Source: Bolinopsis microptera (taxonomy: Eukaryota > Ctenophora > Tentaculata > Lobata > Bolinopsidae). From it: 64,000 nucleotides of DNA. The notes below the pieces were generated by a model. The model was not told the origin of the DNA. It saw only the letters and a program-made list of their open reading frames with translations, and searched no databases. The stretch lies in contig NC_087081.1 of NCBI RefSeq assembly GCF_026151205.1, positions 1,049,386 to 1,113,385 on the forward strand, written 5' to 3'. The position numbers and the translations under genes are program-made. Below, piece after piece: positions 38,001-50,000 of this stretch. The first letter of the stretch is position 1, and each line of letters begins with the position of its first letter.

Positions 38001-41000
38001 GCTCACCCATTTTCAGCCCCTCCCTTCTTCCTAACCCTAATCCAGTTTACATAATATGGTTATTGTGTGAAAATTACATTTACATCAGGATTTCCACCAA
38101 TTTCCAAACTACCCTCCCACTTTAAAGTCGACGTAATAACATGTAATTGTGATCTCTCCCTTATTATTGCTACGCGACAAACTACAAACTACCCTCCCAC
38201 TGTAAAGTCGACGTAATAACATGTAATTGTGATCTCTCCCTTATTGCTACGCGACAAACTTCAGTAAACATAAAACAGGTTTCAGTTACTTCCCCTGCTC
38301 GACCGCTGAGTAAAGAGATTACTTTTGACAATTTATGTATTGTTAGTGGAGGTGGAAAGAGCGGGAAAAGTTTCTGTACCTCAATTCACGAGGTACCCCG
38401 GAAGTATCCCGGATCGATTACAATAAACACGATATACCCTATAGAAGCCACTATGCATGCTAAAATTGTATCGCGTGATCATTATTTGGCTTTTAAAAAT
38501 GTGTTTATTTTCACCAAAGAAAGAACAGAAACCACCATTTTCCCGCCATTTCCTCCTCTTTATAACGAACCTCAGCCTCAGGTCCCAACATTATGATTGA
38601 AGCGTCCACCGCGTAGTTGTCAAACACGTACAGTTGGAATGTGTTGGTAGAGTCAATACTGCTCCGTTTACCCAGCAGATTAAACTGAAATGTTTTGAAA
38701 CTGGTTACGGGAGTTTTTAGTTACGGGGGTCTGGCTGGTTACTAGGGGACCTTAGGAGTTATGGGAGGAGCGACAAAATTTAGTTAAAAAGGTCAGCCAA
38801 CATAAGTCTACAAAAACGATCGCATGTATATTAGGTAAAACTTGAAAGAGAACTAATAGTATGAACAATACCAATTTCACTAACAGTGTATTTAATTTCA
38901 GAGAAGCTCAGCACAGCTTTGTGGAGTGGAGCACCTTTAGATATCACTGAGTTGCCAGCTGTCCCTGCCGGGGGTTTAGTGCTATTGTTATTATCACGTC
39001 ACGTGGTGTGACGTCATGTCACGTGGTGTGACGTCATGTCACGTGGTGTGACGTCATGTCACGTGGTGTGACGTCATGTCACGTGGTCTGACGTCATGTC
39101 ACGTGGTGTGACGTCATGTCACGTGGTGTGATGTCACGTCACGTGGTGTGACGTCATGTCACGTGGTCTGACGTCATGTCACGTGGTGTGATGTCACGTC
39201 ACGTGGTGTGACGTCATGTCACGAATTGATTATAAACAGATGAGAATAGATACAACCTTAAAAGTAAAACAACAACAGTCCGAATCAGTTAGAATCAGTT
39301 AGAAACGTTATTTGTTTTCAATACAATTATTGATTAATCAGAACAATCAATTAAGAAGAGAATATGACGATACTTTCTGCAGTCATTTTATGTATTAAGA
39401 ATGGGTGTGACGTCATGTCACGTGGTGTGACGTCACGTCACGTTATGTGACGTCATGTCACGTGGTGTGACGTCATGTCACGTGGTGTGACGTCATTTTA
39501 TGTATGTATTAAGAATGGGTTCTCAAAGTTTGATCAACAACTCCCACAACTACAACAGTAGTCTTTACTTTCAACAACAAGTTTCATTTTGATCTAATTG
39601 AAACCATTTATAAATCTTTTATTGGAAGGAAATTGTATTTTTCTGTTTCCAAACCCAACAATCAACATGTAAGAGTCAAGAACCAAAAATGCTAGAAGGT
39701 GATGACGTGACAAATGTCTAAAACATCACACTTGAAGTTTTCTATTATATGAAGGATTAGACCAACAAAGGTGCAATGTGATACTAATTTTAAACGGCTA
39801 AGATAGAATTTCAAGATATTAATCGAACACACTAAACATACCCTCGTAGATAGCGAGAGCGTCTGAAAAACAACAAATGCTTCATAGAACTTGATTAGCA
39901 TATTATTATTTATTCAACCAAAATCATGCAAATTTACTTAAAGTAGGCATCTAATAGGTTATATAAATTGATGGATTGTGGCTTTTGACTTTCGGGAAAT
40001 ATTCAAATCATATGTTTTTCTTCATTTACAATATTAAAAACATCTCTGCAATACGCAACCTTAATCGTGTGGGGTTATAATGTGATTTAATTTTACACTA
40101 TTGATAACGAGGATAGGATAAGCGTGATGCATGCTTCGCAACTACCTGGTTATATAATTCTAGTATATTCTAGTATATTAACACAAGAACACTTTAGCCA
40201 ATACAATTTCGATTACGTTTTTCAATTTGCAGGAATGCTGAGAATTTTTAACTACTCAATAGTAACTATCATAGATGCGGATACTGGCGGGGAGGTGATA
40301 ATTGTTTGTTTACATTAATAGTGAGCACATGTTCAGGAGGCTGAGGAGGTGATAATTGCTTGTTTATATTTTAGGGCGAGCAAGCTTGTCGTTGACAAGC
40401 TTGGAAATTATTGTGTTCGATTAACCGTTCAAAGGTTGATAAGTGTGATTAAATTTTATAAAATTCCGATATTCTTCGGCGTTTAAAAAAATTCCGAATG
40501 TTATGGTTCAAGTAAAAATTTCCAATGCGTCTTATCGAAAGTGAGTGAGAGAAACACTTGTGGCAATTTTATTTACTGATCCTCTTATTTGTAAAGCTAT
40601 CCTCAATACATAATATGCAGTTACAAAGTGTGATAACCGTTTCAACAGGGGTCGAATTCACAAAAATAACGTAAACCATTGATTTAAAGCAACTGCCGCT
40701 CCTGTCTCTTGATTGCTGATGACAATCAGGAACACATGACGTATCATCACGACGATTATTGGTCACTCGAAATCGACCCGTTAAGAATGCAATGTAGGTG
40801 TGATGGTTGTTTCTGAGTATTTGTTACCTGTTACTAATTAATTAACAGGATCATAATATGTTGATTGTATCGATAAAACATGGATTTTAAGGCATAAGGA
40901 AGCATTGTTGAGTTCTGAAACCAAGTTTAATCGATTTCTCGTGCAATTTTAGGTCAGGGATGATCATCAAAATAAGTTTATAACAATGTCGATACTTTGG

Positions 41001-44000
41001 TAAATTTCTAGCTTTCTGCCAGAAAATAAATTTTCGGTTTCTATAGGGGGTAATTAGGTAATAACTACAGTACAGCTGTACCCACATTCACAAGCATGCA
41101 AGCTCACCTGGTCCAATGAGCGGGAAACGGAGAACAAGGTCTGGTGACGTCATAGTCACGTCACCTCAGGCTCATAATCACGTGACCTCAGACCCAATCA
41201 ATTGGTTTCTGGTCTGGTCAGCCCCCTGTCAACCGATCTTGAGGTGACGTGCGACACCTCGTTGACCCAATCAATGTCTGGAAGGCTGCAAATTTTCACA
41301 TGCCAAATTCACAAGATTCTTAAAGAGTTGTGCGAGATGACGATACATAGAGGCCGCAGAATTATGAGGACTACCGGATCCCGTTGGAACATAAGCGATC
41401 CATGATATCACAACAGGCCCTACATAGTTACACAACTAGTTACCATAGTTACACTACTAGTTACCATAGTTACACAACAGGCCCTAGCGGCTAGCAGAGG
41501 CTGCAGATGAAAATGAATCTCATCGTGTTAATGTTGCTGTACAAGAGGTTGAAGATATGTAATCTTCACCTTACAGAATCCAAAACTCTCTTATGTCTCA
41601 CTTATTTGACACCACTTGTCGGCTTCGCTCGATTGAAATTGAACGAGTAGTCCTTTTCGTTCCCTTTGGAGGCACCACTAGAAAGACTCCTTTGCGAGTT
41701 CAAAGACTCTGGCTACGTGACTCGGTGGAGGCTCTTTCTATATGAAAGCTTCAGTAAGAATAGTTGTATGCCTATAATTTCATTACCTGGCTACTAAATA
41801 CACTATATCAGTATATCTGTCAGATGAGTTCAGTTCGTATTCAACCACTTTGAATTCCTTTTAAAACTTATAATGGACCATTAACAGATCGAAGTGTAGC
41901 ACAGTTTACCTACCACACTTTAAGTTATATCTTGATGCAAGCTAGTAAGGTATCTTGATGCACGCAAACTACAGTGAAAATCTTTTTTGGACTGCCTTAT
42001 TTAACTTGAACAGTGACAAATTTTAATTTAATTTAAATTTATCACAGATCATAGTAACAGACTGAAGTGTAGCACAGTTTACCTACCACACTTTAAGTTA
42101 TATCTTGATGCAAGCTAGTAAGGTATCTTGATGCACGCAAACTACAGTGAAATTCTTTTTTGGACTACCTTATTTAACTTGAACAGTGACAAATTTTAAT
42201 TTAATTTCAATTTATCACAGATCATAGTAACAGACTGAAGTGTAGCACAGTTTACCTACCACACTTTAAGTTATATCTTGATGCAAGCTAGTAAGGTATC
42301 TTGATGCACGCAAACTACAGTGAAAATCTTTTTTGGACTGCCTTATTTAACTTGAACAGTGACAAATTTTAATTTAATTTAAATTTATTACAGATCATAG
42401 TAACAGACTGAAGTGTAGCACAGTTTACCTACCACACTTTAAGTTATATCTTGATGCAAGCTAGTAAGGTATCTTGATGCACGCAAACTACAGTGAAAAT
42501 CTTTTTTGGACTGCCTTATTTAACTTGAACAGTGACAAATTTTAATTTAATTTAAATTTATCACAGATCATAGTAACAGACTGAAGTGTAGTACAGTTTA
42601 ACTACACTTAAACTACGAGACTACAGATATATCCTGATACAAGTAAGCAGAAAAGGAGGAATGTTGAGACCAAATATTTTGAGCACAGCTGTCCTTATAT
42701 AGCTGCTTCACTTCCAGTTCACTAACATTCAGTTCTCTTTAAGTTGAAGTTCTAATTTGTTTAAGACTCTGGGACGATATTTCAACGAATCGTTATTTTT
42801 TTCATGGCTGTCGCCCAGACTGTATCAATTTAAGGCACCCGCTCCCTTCTTTGATTTACGATAATGATCGTGAACAAAATTAGAGTCTGGTATCCAACAA
42901 ATTTTAGATCTCTATTAACATGGTTTTTTAGACACCTAAATATACCGATTTCCGCCTTCCGGGTTTTTTCCAGCACTAAATTTTAGCAGCTGGTTGCTTT
43001 TTTCCTTTTTATCAATATAATAGAATAGACTATTTTGATCTACCTTTTGAGTTTTGAACGACTTCTGATACGACTGATTTCTCCTTAGAACACGGTGGTA
43101 TTTGCTTTATCAGGGCTTTAACTTTCAGTTCTGTTCCTTTTACCAGGTTTCAGTCTCACGTAACTCCGCATTTAATTTTTTAAATCTTATTTTTATCTGA
43201 TATCGATTGATATTTGTAAAAAACGTTGATTTATTTAAGTATTGTTATATTCGTATCCTATTCTTTTAACCTTAAAAAACACCAGACCCGCAGCAATGAC
43301 GAAAGTATTATGTTTTCTACTAGTGCTAGGACTGATCGCTCTGACTCAGTGTCAGCCTCCAGGATTAGGAAGACGATCAGCTGAACCCCAGCCTCCAGGA
43401 TTAGGAAGACGATCAGCTGAACCCCAGCCTCCAGGATTAGGAAGACGATCAGCTGAACCCCAGCCTCCAGGATTAGGAAGACGATCAGCTGAACCCCAGC
43501 CTCCAGGATTAGGAAGACGATCAGCTGAACCCCAGCCTCCAGGATTAGGAAGACGATCAGCTGAACCCCAGCCTCCAGGATTAGGAAGACGATCAGCTGA
43601 ACCCCAGCCTCCAGGATTAGGAAGACGATCAGCTGAACCCCAGCCTCCAGGATTAGGAAGACGATCAGCTGAAACCCCAGCCTCCAGGATTAGGAAGACG
43701 ATCAGCTGAACCCCAGCCTCCAGGATTAGGAAGACGATCAGCTGAACCCCAGCCTCCAGGATTAGGAAGACGATCAGCTGAACCCCAGCCTCCAGGATTA
43801 GGAAGACGATCAGCTGAACCCCAGCCTCCAGGATTAGGAAGACGATCAGCTGAACCCCAGCCTCCAGGATTAGGAAGACGATCAGCTGAACCTCAGCCTC
43901 CAGGATTAGGAAGACGATCAGCTGAACCCCAGCCTCCAGGATTAGGAAGACGATCAGCTGAACCCCAGCCTCCAGGATTAGGAAGACGATCAGCTGAACC

Positions 44001-47000
44001 CCAGCCTCCAGGATTAGGAAGACGATCAGCTGAACCCCAGCCTCCAGGATTAGGAAGACGATCAGCTGAACCCCAGCCTCCAGGATTAGGAAGACGATCA
44101 GCTGAACCCCAGCCTCCAGGATTAGGAAGACGATCAGCTGAACCCCAGCAGAACGGTGAACCATTTGTTGATTTTGGAAAACGATCAGCTGAACCCCAGC
44201 AGAACGGTGAACCATTTGTTGATTTTGGAAAACGATCAGCTGAACCCCAGCAGAACGGTGAACCATTTGTTGATTTTGGAAAACGATCAGCTGAACCCCA
44301 GCAGAACGGTGAACCATTTGTTGATTTTGGAAAACGATCAGCTGAACCCCAGCAGAACGGTGAACCATTTGTTGATTTTGGAAAACGATCAGCTGAACCC
44401 CAGCAGAACGGTGAACCATTTGTTGATTTTGGAAAACGATCAGCTGAACCCCAGCAGAACGGTGAACCATTTGTTGATTTTGGAAAACGATCAGCTGAAC
44501 CCCAGCAGAACGGTGAACCATTTGTTGATTTTGGAAAACGATCAGCTGAACCCCAGCAGAACGGTGAACCATTTGTTGATTTTGGAAAACGATCAGCTGA
44601 ACCCCAGCAGAACGGTGAACCATTTGTTGATTTTGGAAAACGATCAGCTGAACCCCAGCAGAACGGTGAACCATTTGTTGATTTTGGAAAACGATCAGCT
44701 GAACCCCAGCAGAACGGTGAACCATTTGTTGATTTTGGAAAACGATCAGCTGAACCCCAGCAGAACGGTGAACCATTTGTTGATTTTGGAAAACGATCAG
44801 CTGAACCCCAGCAGAACGGTGAACCATTTGTTGATTTTGGAAAACGATCAGCTGAACCCCAGCAGAACGGTGAACCATTTGTTGATTTTGGAAAACGATC
44901 AGCTGAACCCCAGCAGAACGGTGAACCATTTGTTGATTTTGGAAAACGATCAGCTGAACCCCAGCAGAACGGTGAACCATTTGTTGATTTTGGAAAACGA
45001 TCAGCTGAACCCCAGCAGAACGGTGAACCATTTGTTGATTTTGGAAAACGATCAGCTGAACCCCAGCAGAACGGTGAACCATTTGTTGATTTTGGAAAAC
45101 GATCAGCTGAACCCCAGCAGAACGGTGAACCATTTGTTGATTTTGGAAAACGATCAGCTGAACCCCAGCAGAACGGTGAACCATTTGTTGATTTTGGAAA
45201 ACGATCAGCTGAACCCCAGCAGAACGGTGAACCATTTGTTGATTTTGGAAAACGATCAGCTGAACCCCAGCAGAACGGTGAACCATTTGTTGATTTTGGA
45301 AAACGATCAGCTGAACCCCAGCAGAACGGTGAACCATTTGTTGATTTTGGAAAACGATCAGCTGAACCCCAGCAGAACGGTGAACCATTTGTTGATTTTG
45401 GAAAACGATCAGCTGAACCCCAGCAGAACGGTGAACCATTTGTTGATTTTGGAAAACGATCAGCTGAACCCCAGCAGAACGGTGAACCATTTGTTGATTT
45501 TGGAAAACGATCAGCTGAACCCCAGCAGAACGGTGAACCATTTGTTGATTTTGGAAAACGATCAGCTGAACCCCAGCAGAACGGTGAACCATTTGTTGAT
45601 TTTGGAAAACGATCAGCTGAACCCCAGCAGAACGGTGAACCATTTGTTGATTTTGGAAAACGATCAGCTGAACCCCAGCAGAACGGTGAACCATTTGTTG
45701 ATTTTGGAAAACGATAAGCTGAACCCCAGCAGAACGGTGAAACATTTGTTGATTTTGGAAAACGATCTGCTGAACCCCAGCAGAACGGTGAACCATTTGT
45801 TGATTTTGGAAAACGATCAGCTGAACCCCAGCAGAACGGTGAACCATTTGTTGATTTTGGAAAACGATCAGCTGAACCCCAGCAGAACGGTGAACCATTT
45901 GTTGATTTTGGAAAACGATCAGCTGAACCCCAGCAGAACGGTGAACCATTTGTTGATTTTGGAAAACGATCAGCTGAACCCCAGCAGAACGGTGAACCAT
46001 TTGTTGATTTTGGAAAACGATCAGCTGAACCCCAGCAGAACGGTGAACCATTTGTTGATTTTGGAAAACGATCAGCTGAACCCCAGCAGAACGGTGAACC
46101 ATTTGTTGATTTTGGAAAACGATCAGCTGAACCCCAGCAGAACGATGAACCATTTGTTGATTTTGGAAAACGATCAGCTGAACCCCAGCAGAACGGTGAA
46201 CCATTTGTTGATTTTGGAAAACGATCAGCTGAACCCCAGCAGAACGGTGAACCATTTGTTGATTTTGGAAAACGATCAGCTGAACCCCAGCAGAACGGTG
46301 AACCATTTGTTGATTTTGGAAAACGATCAGCTGAACCCCAGCAGAACGGTGAACCATTTGTTGATTTTGGAAAACGATCAGCTGAACCCCAGCAGAACGG
46401 TGAACCATTTGTTGATTTTGGAAAACGATCAGCTGAACCCCAGCAGAACGGTGAACCATTTGTTGATTTTGGAAAACGATAAGCTGAACCCCAGCAGAAC
46501 GGTGAAACATTTGTTGATTTTGGAAAACGATCTGCTGAACCCCAGCAGAACGGTGAAACATTTGTTGATTTTGGAAAACGATAAGCCGAACCCCAGAAGA
46601 ACCTTATGTGAAGGTAATAATGAGCCTAACTTGTATGAAACTGCACTGGGTAACGCAGGGGTAAGGTGTGAGACGATCACGAGTGAATTTCGTTGGATGA
46701 CCATAGGTTTAAAAAGTTGCATTGAATATTGAGTTTTATTTCTCTTAGATGTGCAAAATATTGCAATTTACTTTATATCAAAAATGAAACATACTCCTAT
46801 CTATGTACCTCTTATCGAGGTTCATATATAAGATAATAGTTTAGAAACTATCATCTTATCTATGTACCTCGATAAGAGTACAGTGTAGCACAGTTTAACT
46901 ACGGGACTACTATATCTTGAGACAAGTAAGTAAACAAGGAGGAATGTTGAAACTAAATCCGGTAAATTCAGCCATTTCTTACAGCTCCTCCGACCTCAAG

Positions 47001-50000
47001 TTCACTAACAGTAACATTCAGTTCTCTTTAATAGTCTCTGGGACTCTCGCCTAGACTATACCCATTGAAGGCATCTGCTCATTCTTTAATTTAAGGTTAT
47101 TATCGTTAAAAAAACTACAGTTTGGTATTTTTATAAATACTGAGGCCATATTTCACTGCTTCATTGTTTTATCAGCAATCATGTATTTTTTTTGGCCATT
47201 GCATGGTTCATAGACATGGAGCAATAATGTTTAATATTTTACCAAAACCCAAAAATAGGCATAGTTAATGGTTACTCAAATTATAAGATACAAATACAAT
47301 GTAATATCAACTAAATATGCTAGGTAAAAGGTAAGGTTGGTAACACGACTCCTGTCTGACAGCGACATCTGTCCGACAGCGACATCTGTCCGACAGCGAC
47401 ATTTGTCCGACTCAGGGTACCAGAAAAAAACGACATCTGTCAGAAATTGTGATCTGATTTCAATACGACACATTTCCAATTAGAGAAATGATCTGAACTG
47501 TTACTTGCTAAGTTGTAAACGTAACATTTCCAATTTGAGATTATATGATCTGAGCCATAGTTTACTACCATAGCTTATTTTCATTTGATGTCGATAAATT
47601 GGACAATAATTTAAATGGTATACGTATAAATTAATTCAATAAAATACAATCAATCCCATTTATTGAATCTTTGTTGCCGAGTACAGCTGCCTTCGGGTAG
47701 TTCTTCTTAATCTATTACAATTGTAAATGAATGGGAAAAGCGAGCGACCGATTTCATTCTCGGTATCATTTTGCATTTGAGAACGGTCAATCAAATTCTT
47801 TTGTTTGGGAAAGAGAGACACTGGCAGTGGTCCACTCTACCCATGATTATGGGTTTTGGTCAAATATCATATCTTTTTGATTATAATGTCAGGGTACTTT
47901 TCAAAGTCGAAATTTATAACTTTATTAATAAGGTTAAGGAGATAATTTCAACGCGATTTTGAAATTTTACCTTTGAAAACATTTCCTTGTGTTTAGGTAA
48001 GCATATATGTCGATCAATGACTGAATATGCCACATTATACTCATTCAAGTCGGCATTAAGTTCATATATATAATGCCATTTAACTGTCATGGAAAAGCAG
48101 AATCTAATCGAAATCACGATTGAGCAAAATTCTCACCTTTCGCACGTGCAAACTTTGAGCGGACGTTGCGTGCGCATCCAATATTGAATCACCTTAAGGG
48201 GGCCAGGGGGGGGGGGGTCTTCATCAAAATTCTCTCGAAATCGAGTTTATAGTTGTTTCTGATAGAAGGGAGTGATATCTATCAGCTGCTTTTAGTCCCA
48301 TGGAAAAATATTGCTCCTAGCCGAAATTATCACCAGTCAAAGGTCTGCGCTTATGTGTAATTGTATTGCGCGAGCAATTTTCAATCGCGCGTTCTGAAAA
48401 TCGAGTCTAAAAATCTATCTTCTCCTACATTTTTTGAGCAATCACCCTCAAACTTTCAGGATATGTTCTTAGGATCAGTTAGAAGAGAACGTTCAAGCCA
48501 GAATTTTGAGATAGGCCTTTAAAGATTTTTAATTCGATTTTGAAAATCTTGGACCTCGTTTTTTTACGATTTTTTGAGGTCCAAGATTTTCAAAATCGAA
48601 TTAAAAATCTTTAAAGGCCTATCTCAAAATTCTGGCTTGAACATTCTCTTCTAACTGATCCTAAGAACATATCCTGAAAGTTTGAGGGTGATTGCTCAAA
48701 AAATGTAGGAGAAGATAGATTTTTAGACTCGATTTTCAGAACGCGCGATTGAAAATTGCTCGCGCAATACAATTACACATAAGCGCTGACCTTTGACTGG
48801 TGATAATTTCGGCTAGGAGCAATATTTTTCCATGGGACCAAAAGCAGCTGATAGATATTACTCCCTTCTATCAGAAACAACTATAAACTCGATTTCGAGA
48901 GAATTTTGATGAAGACCCCCCCCCCCCCCCCCCCCCCGGCCCCCTTAAATATTTGCATATTCGTTATTTATGTTTAGTTTGATAAGCATGCAGAGTTTCA
49001 AAGTATTTCAAGAAGAACTGTACTCACAACGGCACTCCAAAGTTGACTGAAAATTAGTACAGGGAAATCCGTCTGAAAAAATCGATTTGCCGACACACAA
49101 AGCTTACAAAGGATTTTTGACGTTTTTGAGTCCTAATAGGTGTCCTTTATGGCTGACCAACTTTTCCAAACTTTTCCACGTGTCTTAAGGCCACTTTTTG
49201 CCACTTTACCACTTTTTACCACCTTTCTTGTTTGTCAAATATCTTTAGTTGTGAACATCGTAGAAAGTTGCAGATTAAACGAGGGTGTTCATATTATCAA
49301 GAAGAAAAACTTTTGTTGAGACAATTTTTTCCTCAGATAATCAATTAATTGGATAATTATCAATTAGCTAATTAGCAAAAATTAAAATTTTTTTATTGGC
49401 TCAAAATGATTGGAATAGCTTAAAACACGGAGAAAAGTAGTTTTTAGAAAAACTTCGAAAATTTTTCACTTACATTTTTTTTTCGAGACATGGAAAAAAA
49501 ATTTCGAATTTTCGAAATTTTTTTTTCGCCAAAAGTTATCAAATTGCATGAAACGTGGAGAAAAATGCTATTAAAAAAACTTCGTGAATTTTTGTTTTCA
49601 AGAATACTAAAATCACTTATATTTGTAGTTGGAGTTCAGTAAATCTCGGCAGATTTTAGTAATCAGGAATTATTAAATCAAAATAGATAAAAGGACTGAA
49701 ACTGAAAAACGTTAACCACAGGATATTAGAGTTTTATAATTAATTACAGTATATCCTTATTGATTTTTACAGAAACTGCACCAAAGGCACATTTAAGATC
49801 GAACCGATAGCCTGCTGTACTACGATAATATGTAATAAATAAAACATCTCTGAGTCTGTACCGTCAATCGTGCTAATCTGAACCAGCCTACCTGGATTAC
49901 CATCTACCTCTTCTTTTCATCAATAATTAGACCGAGTTGTGCAAGAAATGTGATTTATCATAGCTCATATTGCATTTAGTGGGTGATGTAAGTACTTATC

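Noticed and set aside
39692..39901. Possible minus-strand exon in the large gene's intron
   Set aside because: The frame has no convincing splice sites and the phase would not fit the flanking 1-1 join.
43353..44145. Collagen-like or minicollagen reading of the PPG repeats
   Set aside because: There is one PPG per 12 residues, not Gly every third residue; Gly-Arg-Arg sites fit peptide processing instead.
43352..46561. 1069-residue minus-strand open frame and 858-residue plus-strand frame over the peptide array
   Set aside because: Both are alternative-frame readings of the same 36/51-bp repeats. Only the frame from 43296 has a signal peptide and Gly-dibasic sites.
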